Part shown: in pieces, positions 44,152 to 55,574 of the stretch
Layout: the number at the start of each line of letters is the position of its first letter
Numbering within the stretch: the first letter of the stretch is position 1
Source of the DNA: Piper betle
Lineage: Eukaryota; Streptophyta; Magnoliopsida; Piperales; Piperaceae
Assembly: GCA_033002965.1 (NCBI GenBank)
Contig: JAURVB010001668.1
Coordinates: 36,342 to 100,341 of the forward strand
Direction: 5' to 3'
DNA: 64,000 nt
Made by a program: the position numbers and the translations under genes
Notes under the pieces: model-generated
Databases searched by the model: none
Told to the model about the DNA's origin: nothing
The model's input: only the letters and a program-made list of their open reading frames with translations

Positions 44152-45008
44152 TCAAAAGAGCAAGGTCGCCCAGGCAGCAATGAAGGCGAATCCACCATAT
44201 GGCGCTGCAAATGAGTACTTCCTGTCTTCAAGATATGCCACAGTGTAACACCTGCAACCTCTTAGCTCATTTTGTCAGAAATTAAATAAGTTTCAACATA
44301 AAAATTGGTGAAGATAATTGGGTAATCTTGAATATGTAAGCTCAATATTTTTCTTTGTATGATTATATGAAATGTTTTGATATATAACAGATAAAATGGA
44401 CACTTACGTGCCAGAAAAGGCTAGGATTCCTGCTGTCAATAGACCTCCAAACTGCAAAAACAAAACGAGAATTTTATGTCTTGTGAATTATTTCAAGAAA
44501 GTTGATTCATTATGATGTAGTATATATATAGAGAAGAAGAAAAATTGGAGAACGCAACTTACAAGGTTGGGATGTTTGACAAGGGGAGCTGCAAGTAAGG
44601 CAGCTGTATGAACAAGATGATAAGTAGAGGCACGCTGCCACACCTTTAATTTACCCATAAAATTGAACAACTAAGTCAGATCAATTGAATACAATAAGAC
44701 ATTCCTATAGTGTACTCTATTATGTCTAATGATCAAAATATGATCCAACAGGTTCATCGTTTCATGATATACCTCCTTGAAGGCTGCGTTTTGAGGCCTG
44801 TAAATATGAGCACCATAGGTGCCAAGAATGAGTGCAGCAATTCCTATTTCCAACCAAAACGGAGGAAAGCGACAATTATATTCTTAGGATTCTCATCATC
44901 TGTAGATTTTGGATACCCAAAAAACAAAAGAAAAACTTCTAGGAAGAGAGATATACCGGAGAAAGCAGCCACCTTGTGCCATATCAGGGGATCCATGGCT
45001 GCCTTCAT
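44152..45008 (-). CDS. TMEM256/DUF423 family membrane protein, intact, five exons
   Basis: Minus-strand exons 45008-44957, 44843-44773, 44643-44563, 44451-44408 and 44251-44152 join in frame with GT/AG borders to 115 residues. Motifs: MDPLIWHKVAAFSGIAALI, LGTYGAHIYRPQNAAFKE, TYHLVHTAALLAAPLVKHPN, FGGLLTAGILAFSGTCYTVA and FAFIAAWATLLF at the C-terminus. About four hydrophobic membrane segments are visible, as expected for this small conserved family of unknown biochemical role. The upstream ATG at 45008 adds MKAA. The second ATG (44996, GCCATGG context) matches the family's usual start MDP and may be the real one. No defects were seen. Confidence 0.9.
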
Positions 45009-45605
45009 CTAAGATCCTGTTTAAGATTGGTTATGGGAAGAAGAAGATGATGATTGCTTCTACCAATTGCAGCAAATAGTTTTAATTCCATTGGGTTTCC
45101 AAAGTCAGACATTGGTATAGAAAAAATGGAGTTTGAAGTTGTCAGCAAGTTCTCTTTCACACCATAAAAGTCCAGATTGGCCAGCATTAACCAGGACCAC
45201 CCATGTAATAGTTATATATGTATGCTTGTGTGTTATCAGTGATGCACAATTTCTTAATTCACTGGTCAAATAAATGTCGGTTGTGAAAATGGTATGATGA
45301 AGCCGACATATAACCTGCTCCTGGTTTATTTGGTGATTGAAGAGAATATGTTTTGACATCTTCCATTCATCTAGAAATTAGAATCATATAATCTGCTTTT
45401 TGGTGATCTGGTCTTGAAAATAGCAATAGAAAACAATTTTATGAATATAGAGCTCGTTTGATGGAAAGAGAACATAGGACCAAATCTAACCGTGTCATCT
45501 TTATCGATGAATACCATGTGAACATGGATTTCATGTGGATCAAACCTATTAACAAAAAGCCCTTCTTTTATTAACTCATCTATTATCATGGGACTCTTAT
45601 ATATG
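45009..45605. other. Upstream region of the TMEM256 gene
   Basis: Presumed promoter and spacer. Minus frames at 45105-45628 have no recognisable domain. No clear TATA position was assigned. Confidence 0.4.
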
Positions 45606-46560
45606 TAGGGGTGGGTACACACGGGCAAATGCTCATGCCGATTTGTGTCGAAAACATTTATGATTCAATTCGACCAATCAATTAATACCTAATAAAAACA
45701 AACTAAAAATAAATACATATTTTTTGACCGTGACAAAAATCTTAACTAATGATACTAGTGATATTTTTGAAGTTTATTACTAAAGTATCATAAAGACTTA
45801 TAAAATCAAACCATATTAACCTTAGGTATTGAATTTTTCATAGTGATATATCATTTTATTTATTCAAATATCTTTTAAAAATAATGATTTTAATTTTTAT
45901 GTTAATTGACATACGAGAAACAAAGGAAAATAAAAGAAAAGAAAAAAGCATTAGCATAAATAAGGTATTAATGTTTTGTGTCATCAATGTATGTTTAATA
46001 ACGGGAGAAATGAGTCGACAACATAATAAACATGAAATCAAAATGAATTCCTAACTTTACCCCGGTTGTGTGGGTACTCATCAAGCGGGTCGAGTCATGT
46101 ACAATCATGCTCATACTCAACTCATTTATTTCAAATTCGAGGCGAACTCAAAATACTCGAGTCGAATACAAGCTAGGTTGAATATTAGTGATATATAAAA
46201 TTTTTAGATAACTTAAAATAAAATCAATTATGAAAGTTTAAATAGTTTAATTTCAATTTAATTTTATGTCAAATAGTTTATTTGGAAACAAAATTATTTT
46301 ATTATCAAGTAAAACTATCATTAAAATGTAATAATTTTTTTAATATATTTTATGCAGATGATTACATAAAAAATATATAAACTATATATGCAACAAAAAT
46401 TATTCAACATCAAGTTGAATCGAACTGAACGCAGGTGTGCTTATACATAGCACAATTCAAGTCAAGTTTTAATGGGAACGAACTTGAGTCAAATATTAGC
46501 AGGTCGATCCGGCTATAAGCAACCGTGTCTGATAACCCACTCAACCTAAGAATTTAATTT
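45606..46560. other. Probable hAT-like miniature element remnants
   Basis: Starts TAGGGGTGGGTACACACGGG at about 45605, an end of the kind seen in hAT miniature elements. At 46070-46540 it contains CAAGCGGGTCGAGTC, TACTCGAGTCGAATACAAG and AAGCAACCGTGTC words like those in the element at 12160-12674. I could not match left and right ends, so the boundaries are approximate. Confidence 0.35.
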
Positions 46561-47738
46561 TGACTGTAGATGACAAATTTTCTTGCCAATATTAATTGAA
46601 CGGACATAGGTGGCATAGATGATAGATAGTACGTTGTCCGTCCGTTCTCTTACTTGGGATTAGCTTCACACTAAAATGTAGCCATAAAAAAAGAGAGAGA
46701 TTTAGCAGTGTTAAGATGGTGATTCATGGCACCGACTTCAGAAGGGAAGACATTGGGAGAGGATGAACAATGGAAGAAAAAGAAAAACAAAGCAACAGAT
46801 TAAAATCAAAATTGGGTCTTCGAAGAAAATAGACCAGGCAGCATCTTTAATGCAAGTAAAAAACAATTCTCCACTTAGATATTTGTGTGTTTAAACCACT
46901 CCATTGAGCTTATCTTTTTAATCTGGGATGCTTGTTTGTGTTCTCATCGTCATGCTGATGCACCACCAGTACAATGATTTTAGCTTTTGATGGTCACTCT
47001 TGCAATGTTATATGGGCCCAAAGCATAATCTTCCTCCTTTTCTCTTTTATTTCCTTACAAGTGTGTAACCTTGCTCATCTTTTTGTTGTTATATTCAGAA
47101 CAATCATTCCAATTGAGCCACCACAGTTAGCACCCAGATGTTACCTAACACCACTATGAGCCACCCTTGATCAGAAAGTAGACATTCAACCTTTGCCTTT
47201 TCTCTGTCAACCACATCATCGTCTTTATCCTGTGCATTTTTGCATCAACTCCCAAAACATAATAGAAAAATGGATACGCTGGTCGATTCGCCAGCTTTCC
47301 TATGAATGCCACAATAGATAAATGCAAGAATTCTTAAGTTCAAAGGCTTTCTTCATCTTCAATAGTTCATTAAGCGTAAATAATGGCGCCCCATTTCCGT
47401 AGACAAGGTGTAGTATAGTGTGAATGAACAGCAATGGAAGTGTTGAAAAAAGTGTTGGTCTGTTGGGCATGGCACGCCTTCTCTCCCTATTTGCCCATTC
47501 CAACATTATCCCACTTCCCTGCTTGACTCTTCTCGTTGCACATTTGTGGTGGACCTCACAGCACACTTGGCAAAAAATGCAGCCTTAGACGCAAAGGTTG
47601 GACCAAAAATGTAATCTAAAAAGTATGATAGTCCCTTAGCTTTTTTTATCAACTATGTAAGTGGTGCAATCTTTTCACATGAGATAAGTTTTCATTTTTG
47701 TTTCTGGGTCTTTCAATTTGGTTGCTGTAGTGGGTGAA
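46561..47738. other. Upstream region of the CASP-like pseudogene
   Basis: No recognisable gene. The 88-residue minus frame at 47300-47566 has no domain. The region presumably holds the old promoter of the CASP-like gene. Confidence 0.4.
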
Positions 47739-48582
47739 ATGAGTTCAAGCACAGGAATCAGTCCTGTTAATGTTCCTGTTTTCTATGGAAGCAGTGCGAA
47801 GGTGGGGGATAGAAGGTTGAAGATTGCTAAGGTGGTTTTGAGCGTGATCATTGGGTTCGGAATGCTCACGGCTACTTTAATGGGATCAAACCCCCAAGTG
47901 AGGCAGATTTTTACAGTCGAGAAGAGGGCTAAGTTCACTGACATGAAAACTCGTGTAAAAATAAGTGTTTTTTCTGTGTACTTTTCTCTTGAAAAATAAA
48001 ATGAAGTTTTGGGAATCAATGGATTGATGAATTTGGTTTTGGAAGTAAAGCTTTTTCTGATCAGATTTGTGTATGATTATCTACTATGGAGGACATGTTC
48101 TTAGTGATATCAAGTGGGATAACTGCCTCTTATTCTCTGATTCAAGGACTTCGCTGCTTGGTCAGTGTGCTCAATGGAAACATTCTATTCAACAAATCAT
48201 TGGCTTGGGCCATATTTTCATATGATCAGGTAATAATATACAGTGTCTGAAATATTCAAGTTGAGCGGAATCTAGCTCTTGAACACTCTACAATGTGTTT
48301 CTAACATAGCGAGTGCAAAAAATATGACACAGGTAATAGCTTACTTGTTGGTGGCCGCAATTGCGGATGCTGCAGTCTGCTGCGCTTGCGGAAAGGGGAC
48401 AATCAGAGCTGTAGTGGATGAAGCTTTGCAGTTTGTGTGGAAAGTTTTGCACTCAAGTTGGTGAAGGGATTGTCAGCAGCTTCATTGCCAGCCTTGTTCT
48501 GGTTACTGTCTCTGGCATGTCTGCTTTCAACTTGTTTCGTTTGTATGGCTATGGCAACGCTAAGGGGAATGGAAAGTGGTAG
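47739..48582 (+). pseudogene. CASP-like (CASPL2-type) membrane protein, broken in last exon
   Basis: Exon 1 (47739-47954): MSSSTGISPVNVPVFYGSSA, RLKIAKVVLSVIIGFGMLTA, GSNPQVRQIFTVEKRAKFTD. Exon 2 (48092-48229): [20 protein letters not shown] and [14 protein letters not shown]. Exon 3 from 48333: VIAYLLVAAIADAA, then a frameshift near 48370. The remaining family text continues in another frame (SAALAERGQSEL, TAG in place of Gln, WMKLCSLCGKFCTQVGEG) to SGMSAFNLFRLYG and a stop at 48582. CASP-like proteins are four-helix plasma-membrane scaffold proteins of the MARVEL-related family. The frameshift plus premature TAG remove the last helices. The first two exons are intact. Confidence 0.87.
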
Positions 48583-49192
48583 GAAGTTGGAATCTTGAGT
48601 CTTTGCCTGACCTTTATGGTCAGAAGATTTTCTTGAATTCCAATGACTTTTGGGAGATTGATTTGTTGTGGCAAATTATCAATGTTCCGAATGGAAAAGA
48701 TTGATGAGAAACATTGCATGACTTATCATGTATAACGGTTTTATATACTCTTTTTACAGAATGAACAAGTCGGTTCTATTAGCATTTGTCATGTCACTGC
48801 AAGCACTCTTGCATTGACCTACCCGCAAATCTTATCTCTAATACATATATATGACACAAGTCTCTAGTGATGCATAGAATTATGCTTAAATATGTCATTA
48901 CCTATGCAGTGCACAAATGCTCTCAGAAAAAATCGGTTACTCATTTGTTCAAAGCTCTCACCAGAGATATCAGATACCAAGGTAAACAACACATGCCAGG
49001 AAGGGGAAAAATCAGGCTTCCCTTAAGTTATGAATATTGGCCATCCACAAATTCAGTATACATTTCAAGAACTATAAAATTCATCCCGTGGAGATCAATT
49101 TTTACATCTATACAGTAGAGAAAAATTGAGAGTAAATTCGAGCTCATGATAAGACCCACTGTATCAAGTTTACCCTTGCCAGGTGATCCTTC
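48583..49192. other. Spacer between convergent genes
   Basis: Holds the 3' ends of the CASP-like pseudogene (+) and the DnaJ gene (-). No separate gene. The frame at 48867-49118 has no domain. Confidence 0.45.
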
Positions 49193-51178
49193 CTACCTTT
49201 CCGGTTCAATTAAATTTACTGGGGTTGCTGCAGGATCCAAATCCCAGCATCTACTCGGCAAGCTATCAGCTTCGTCGCCTCTAAGCAGCCATGAAGGAAC
49301 TTGGTGGGAGAACCGAAACATTTCGTCCCTAGGTACCCATCTCTTTGCGTTATGCTGCCTTTTATACACACTCCTGAATCCAGCAGACTTATCAAGAGAA
49401 ATCACACGAACTCCAAGTTCCGGTGTATAATTATCAAGAACCTCCACTATTTCATATTGATGCCTTATCTCAGTTGGAGTAGTATCATCCCATTCACGTG
49501 ACCAATATTTGTAGAGTGCCCAAATGTCGCCTCTCTTGGGTAAGATGCGAACAATGCCCTGTATTCCCCATTCCACAGCAACGACATGAGAGAAGACATT
49601 GATAGTGTACATAACTTCGCATCTGCCTATCACAAATGTTCCACAGGTTTTGTTAAATCCTGAAGCTATCCAATCAACAGATGCAAATTCGCTGTTGCTT
49701 TTTGCGTTCAGGTAACTCAACTGAATCCTAAAAGGATTTAGAGATATTATCTTATGAACAAAAGCATATAATCTAGGCATACGGTCATCATCATCATATA
49801 TAGCCCACACCTGTTGAGGCTTGAAGCAAACCTCTGACCTATCCTTATCAAAGTTGTGGAAGTTTGGACAGGGGCCGTTTAATGAGTTTGATGTTCTCAT
49901 TCCTGGCATTGCATTTGCTGCAATTGTATCAGTATAAATGATTTTCGTTTGGTATTTCTCTTTCCCAGAACTTTCAGCTCTAACTTTAGACTTCATAGAT
50001 GCTCCTGACCGCATTTCTTCAAGTTTCTTGCTAATTTCTCTCTTTGTTTTCTCTATCAACAACTTCCTAGCATCAAAGTTAAACAGAAAAGGAGGCTGGT
50101 GGTCACTGGTGTCGAAGGAGTTTGGATGAGCTTTGTCTGGAAAAGCATCCTTTTCATTCCTTTTAGGACCTTCATTTCTATCGTTTCTCACTGAATGCTC
50201 AAATTTTGATGAACTCATATTATTGGTTGACGCCGTATGCTCGGATTTCATTTTCTTAGCTGACTGATCTGTTGTGCAACCTGGATGGTAAGAAGCCACA
50301 CCTGGTGACCCGTTGTTAAGGTCCCTTTCTGTTGACCGAGGGATCTCACTTGCTCTTTTAGCTCTCTCATAAGAACTACTAACAACCATGGGAGGAGCAG
50401 CTACAGGAGACACATGAATATTTGCAACACTCCCATGCAATGGAACCCATTGAACCGTCATCTGTGGAGTATTCTCGGTCACAATCCCGCAAGGAAATGC
50501 AGAAATTTCACCGTCAATGTAATGGAAACTATTTGCCATGTAATATGTGCCACAGTTGTTTTCAGGGAGAACATGATTATTCCTTTGTGCAGCAGTAGAA
50601 GGTACAAACGGAGTGGAAATACTAGTAGGCGATTTTCCCGTTTCAATTGCAATGAATGTGCTCCAGCAATTCTGACAAGTAAGATTGCGATTCACATAGA
50701 TTCTCAAATACTCAAATTGCATTTTGCAAGATGAGCAAGTAGTCCAGAATGTAGAACGCTTTGTACAGTCATTAGAATCCGATGATTTCGGTCTCTTACG
50801 GGATCCATTGACAGTTGATGCCCAATTACTAGACGAATGGTTTTTCCGGGGGCTCTCAGCAAAAGACATACTTCTTCTCTGATCATATAAAGCCCTTCTG
50901 CTGCTATTGGACAAAGTGCTCCAAGCTTCGGACACAAACTTGAAGGCTCCCTCAGCTCCAACAGTTTTGTTCTTGTCAGGATGAAGATTAAGAGCCAATT
51001 TCCTATATTGTTTCTTAACTGATTCATCGTCAGCCAATGGGTTCACACCAAGAACCGCATAGAAGTCAACCTCACCATTAACCTTAGCTTGTGAAGCCAT
51101 GTAAACATCAAGCGTTGCCAACATCTGAGAAATTCCATCCAAACTAGGGCAGAGACTACGCGCTTTTAAAGCATACAT
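49193..51178 (-). CDS. DnaJ (Hsp40) protein with C-terminal DUF3444
   Basis: A single uninterrupted minus-strand frame of 661 residues. The J domain runs about 38-103 (DFYAVLGVNPLADDESVKKQ, HPD at residues 66-68, then GAEGAFKFVSEAWSTLS). A zinc-ribbon-like pair CSSC (148-151) and CQNC (168-171) follows, then a low-complexity linker. Roughly residues 440-640 are DUF3444 (CFKPQQVWAIYDDDDRMPRL, VDWIASGFNKTCGTFVIGRC, KRGDIWALYKYWSREWD, SHQVPSWLLRGDEADSLP). J proteins stimulate Hsp70 ATPase through HPD; this plant-specific class is of unknown specific role. The usual N-terminus (M-EADNREALRAKEMAEK) lies upstream, from ATG 51264, in a different frame that breaks near 51210. The protein may therefore start at the internal Met at 51178, or the locus carries a 1-nt defect. 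Confidence 0.9.
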   Translation of the reverse strand: MYALKARSLCPSLDGISQMLATLDVYMASQAKVNGEVDFYAVLGVNPLADDESVKKQYRKLALNLHPDKNKTVGAEGAFKFVSEAWSTLSNSSRRALYDQRRSMSFAESPRKNHSSSNWASTVNGSRKRPKSSDSNDCTKRSTFWTTCSSCKMQFEYLRIYVNRNLTCQNCWSTFIAIETGKSPTSISTPFVPSTAAQRNNHVLPENNCGTYYMANSFHYIDGEISAFPCGIVTENTPQMTVQWVPLHGSVANIHVSPVAAPPMVVSSSYERAKRASEIPRSTERDLNNGSPGVASYHPGCTTDQSAKKMKSEHTASTNNMSSSKFEHSVRNDRNEGPKRNEKDAFPDKAHPNSFDTSDHQPPFLFNFDARKLLIEKTKREISKKLEEMRSGASMKSKVRAESSGKEKYQTKIIYTDTIAANAMPGMRTSNSLNGPCPNFHNFDKDRSEVCFKPQQVWAIYDDDDRMPRLYAFVHKIISLNPFRIQLSYLNAKSNSEFASVDWIASGFNKTCGTFVIGRCEVMYTINVFSHVVAVEWGIQGIVRILPKRGDIWALYKYWSREWDDTTPTEIRHQYEIVEVLDNYTPELGVRVISLDKSAGFRSVYKRQHNAKRWVPRDEMFRFSHQVPSWLLRGDEADSLPSRCWDLDPAATPVNLIEPER

Positions 51179-51204
51179 TTTTGCATCAGCAAACTCCTTT
51201 TGAC

Positions 51205-51264
51205 AAGCTGCTTCTCTGCCATCTCCTTGGCTCTCAAGGCCTCCCTATTGTCAGCCTCCATCAT
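51205..51264 (-). pseudogene. Out-of-frame N-terminal segment of the DnaJ gene
   Basis: From ATG 51264 the minus strand encodes MMEADNREALRAKEMAEKQ, the standard opening of the DnaJ-DUF3444 family. A single-base shift near 51207-51212 then separates it from QKEFADAKMYALKARSL, which continues in the long frame. No splice signal explains the shift. It is either a true 1-nt deletion or a sequence error. Confidence 0.8.
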
Positions 51265-52879
51265 AGTAATTCTCAGACAAGATCAAAAAATTGAAGAGCT
51301 AGGAAGATCTATTCCTTGAACACAGAATCATCATGGTATTGATTTGTTTTACAAAGATTGTACAAATCTGCCCTGCCCCCCAAAAAGATCAAGACCAGTG
51401 TTTCCAAAAGATGACCAGTTACTAACATCGGAATCTTGCATAATTAAGTCCTCAAATGACCATGATCTTATCCAGGGAAGTCAATCGAAACTCACTCTAT
51501 AGTACCCAATCTCGCTCCCAAAAAAACGTTAATAATTTTGTCAGATGGACCAATCCATGATAAATGTCATAGCAAAACCACACTCCTGGTGCCACAAACC
51601 ACAGAATCCCAATCACAGGGAGGTTGAGGGAAATGGGCTTCCAGAATTACACAATCCAAACTATAAACCACATACAACTAGTTTGGTAGAGCTCTGAAAT
51701 GAAAAAGGGGTGAACAAACAGCTACCTTGTTAGGTCACCATATCAACAACAAATTCAGGACAATAAAACAAACTAACATACAAAAGAAACACACTACCAC
51801 ACAGCATTTGGCCTGTCAACAGCACCTCATAACTAGAACCCAGATACTAAAAATCCACTCATCAATCAGCAATCAAGCACAGGGAAACAGTAATTGGCGA
51901 GTAACATCAAACAAACCCAACCTCAAATAGATCAGAAAAAAAATAAAATTTTAGAACACGAGTGAGACAAGAGCAGCAATTACTAGAACAGTTTCACTGA
52001 CCCGGGTGAGAAACACAAAGGATGCGTAGAAGCTGGGAATCTAAGTGGCAGAAATATCTGCAAGAATCGGATCTAAACAGTCGGGCTTCGACCACGAAAA
52101 CTCAAATTAAACCAAAATATTAGGATTTTAGAACACCATTTTCCAGATATTTCCCAAGCTTTAAACCTCTAACCCAACCCATCAATGCAGTAAGCATATA
52201 TTAGGATTTGGAGCACCTTTTTTTTTTTTTGTGGGCTGGGCCGTTGGATCCATTAATGATACGTGGGACCCACGTTAAGATGTTGGATGGGGGGTTTTTT
52301 TTTAAAAATTTTTTATTCTATGGTATTTTTAATTCTTTTGCGCACTCGCTCTTTATGGCGGGCACACCAACAAATTTCAGATCACAAAAATTTCAGCCAT
52401 GCGTAAATTCTGCTGTGTACATAAAACACTCAAAGTGGGCGCAACTTGGGTTAAAAACGTAGTTTAGATATGGTCCTGGCTATCGTATTGGACTTACAGC
52501 CGATACACGCTAGATGTCGTTTAATCTAGTCGAATTGAATTCCATTAGATTCTAAAATGATGAATAAAATATTTTATTAAATATAAAAAATATATTTATC
52601 ATTAATATTTTATTAAATATTGATTAAAATATTGTAATTTTTAATAAAAAAATTAAATTTTATAAAATATTCATATAATAAAAATGGATTCGGATTAGAA
52701 TGGTACATATGATTAAATCCCACCAAATTTGTAGACGATATGTTGTATGTAATCTGAGTACAATTGAGTAGTAATGGTATTAAAACTATGGCTTAAAATA
52801 TAGAAACTATTACATACAAAAATTATTTCTATGTAATAAATAAATAGTTCAAGAAAAAATATATGATCTTGACATCCCC
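51265..52879. other. 5' region of the DnaJ gene and AT-rich spacer
   Basis: 51265-52150 is the probable leader/promoter side of the DnaJ gene, possibly with a leader intron. 52480-52880 is AT-rich. No other gene was recognised. Confidence 0.45.
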
Positions 52880-53046
52880 CTCCCTTTTTTCTCTGGCACC
52901 GGCACTTCTGAACCCTATGCAGATCTTTTGCGTGCGCTTCGTTTCAGAAGCAGCACATATTTACATAACCTATGCTTTTCCATGGTCTAGCTTGGCAAAG
53001 TCTAATGCAAAGGCCTAGTGCCTTTGCAATGGAGACAGTTTTTACC

Positions 53047-53054
53047 TATAAATA
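53047..53054 (+). promoter_or_regulatory. Putative LTR TATA box
   Basis: TATAAATA lies just before the pyrimidine-rich leader conserved between the two opposed LTR copies. It is based on the motif only. Confidence 0.4.
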
Positions 53055-55328
53055 AGGTTATTTCCCACTTTTTTCACCCTTTTGGCTCCATTGCTTTGGG
53101 CTTCCCCTTTGTCCATGCTTCCCCCACTTCCTCCTTAGCCCTTTATGGCTCTCCTTAACCCTCTCCAAGCTAAGAGCTCATACATCTTAGGGTAGGAAGC
53201 CCAAAAGACCTTCTCTTAGACCGGCAAAAGGTAAAGGTCTCCACTTTTGCCTCTCTTGGATGCTGTGATGTTTATTTCTTATGTGTATGTGTGGTTGTGC
53301 GTTTTCTTGTAGTTTTTACATATAGATCTACTTGTTAGGAGAAGTTTAAATTTGGAATCACATTATTTACACATCTGTAAAAATAGTTATGATGTTTGTA
53401 AGATGTATGCATAAGGTTGTGCACTCTTTCTGTAGATTTGAGTATATCTCATGCTCTAAGAGTCAATCTTGCATGATTCTTGCTTTGTCATGCTCATAAG
53501 ATATATATCTACATATTTATTGGATAATGCTTCCTTCGATTATGTCTGGATGGGCATGTATGGGTGCCAAAATTAGCAAAAGGTGGTGGCTTTATTATTT
53601 CCAGTAGTCTACCCGCCAATATTTCTACCCTATTTTAGGTCGTATTTTGATGCAATATTTTGCATGTTTCTAGGTTATTATGTTAACTATTTTGTGGTAA
53701 ATTATTGAGCTAAATGAACGTTGTTAAGGGTTTGAACATAACCCCTAATTCTGTTATGTGCTTCCTGTGTTGTTGATATATGATATGTCATGTTCTAAGA
53801 TTATGATTTTGCTTGAGGTTGTTAAAAGATTTTATTAAATTCTATAAAAATTATACAAGAATTTAATAAGTGTCTACTAAAAACATGAATTTTGGGTTAA
53901 GTTAAAAATCATTTAGGTAGTTAATTATCGGGTTCTGTGGAGTGACCAATATTGCAAGGTGAAATCATAGTTCCCCAGCTTTGGTTTTAAAATTTCAAAA
54001 TCTAGCTGTTTGATGGTGAAATTCCTAAAATTCCACCTAGACCTTAGGTTTGTCCCTAAAACTTTATCCTAAAATTTGAGCACTAATGGTTTGGTAGATT
54101 TCTCGGTAGAAATTTTCCAAACCATGTAAGCCCATACAACTCTAGAAATGTCCTAGCCAATGTCTCCTATTTCAGAACCCACTCAAGCCTAAATACTTGG
54201 AATTTGGATCTAAATTTTATATGATCAAAGCCCATTGTATTGATAACTATCATACTTTACTCAGGCCTATGTGGAGTTTCCAAGCCTGTGAACATACCTT
54301 AGGAAAATTAGTACGCGGCCTAGGAACACTGTTCCTAGCACCTTAGCCTTTCTTTAGTGAGCATTGTTCATTATGTTAGCCTATGGGCTAGCCCATGATA
54401 ATTTTTATATATGACCCTTGTAATGTCAAGGCCCACTGGTCCAAATTTCACCTCATTAGACATCATTAGGTTTGGTCAAAAAATCATCCAATCAAGCTAT
54501 TCGATTAAACCCTATGTATGAGATTATCCACTAAGTGTACTTGCAACCGTAAACTTTAATTAAAATTAATTAATAAAGTTTGACAAGTCATTAAGTAAGA
54601 TAATTAAGTTAATTAAGCCTATGACTATGTTGTACATGTGTGGAGACTTTGTCTTGTTTTACATGCCGTTTTGGAAAGCGAGTGATTAAGATTTCCTTTT
54701 TACTTATTTGGATATGTTGAGTGAGCTTGCCAAGTTAGGATGAGGAACTCGACTCATCTAGGTCTATAAGACACCCTCTGCTTGACTCTCTATTTGACTA
54801 TCATAGCTTTGCTTTACAATCGTGGGATGGGATTAGTGACGTTTGATTGGATCCTACTAACTTCAGGCATTTTAGACTATCCTTTTTCGTACTTTGACAA
54901 AATTTCAAGGCTAAAGATCCCTTGGTGGTTTTTGAACTTGAGATCGAGAAATGGTATGATATAAGGCCCCACCAGGCCCCTATACATACATGCATTTGTG
55001 ATAAAATTTTTTACGTGTGCTTCTCTGTATGATCCTGCTATCAGTAAGGTATGATGTTTGCATGCTATTGTCTACTAGATTCCAGTATATGTGTATGGTT
55101 ATGACACATTGCATGCCACCATTGATTTTTTCGGGATGCACATGGTGTCGTTAAGGGTTCCGGCACAAGATGTAAGGTTATGCTGTGCGGCCGTTAAGTT
55201 ACCCTGGCTTATGCTTGATATTTGAGATTTCCTTCATGAGTACTTGGGTGTCCATTTGCCAATTTTGATATTATCATTAGTTATTTTCAGGCCACTAATC
55301 AACTTGTTTGATTACTAATATTTTCATG

Positions 55329-55330
<2 letters not shown>

Positions 55331-55361
<31 letters not shown>
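55331..55361. repeat. (TA)n microsatellite
   Basis: About 30 bp of alternating TA near the 3' end of the plus-oriented LTR. Confidence 0.95.
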
Positions 55362-55364
<3 letters not shown>

Positions 55365-55574
55365 GTAAGTTTTAGTTAGCATTGGATGACAATAATGAAA
55401 GGATGGAGTGGCTCATGCGGGGGTACTTACCGTTATATTGTTTTGGTTATGAACTGTTATGTATTTTGGGAAATGTAATTCAAATATGTATGATACCCTA
55501 AGTGGGTTTAGGTTATGTGGTGTAATAAGTTTAAGTTATGATTCTAGCTTTGTTTGGCGTGGTGTGTTGTAACA

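Larger units (their letters stand above)
52880..55574 (+). mobile_element. Long LTR of a second gypsy-like family, plus orientation, 5' end truncated
   Basis: Aligns by eye with the reverse complement of 56664-59676 through shared stretches: a pyrimidine-rich leader (53060-53150), ATCTACTTGTTAGGA (53326), AACCCTATGTATGAGATT/AACCCTATGTATGGGATT (54508), GGCCTAGGAACACTGTTCCTAGCA versus CGGCCCAAGAACACAATTCCTAGCA (54317), and ATTAGTTATTTTCAGGCCACTAATC (55275). The TATAAATA at 53047 is a putative U3 promoter. It seems to end near GTGTTGTAACA at about 55574. No internal coding region is attached. Confidence 0.6.

Noticed and set aside
49938..50734. Plus-strand and alternate minus-strand frames within the DnaJ gene
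   Set aside because: They are shadows of the 661-residue DnaJ-DUF3444 frame.
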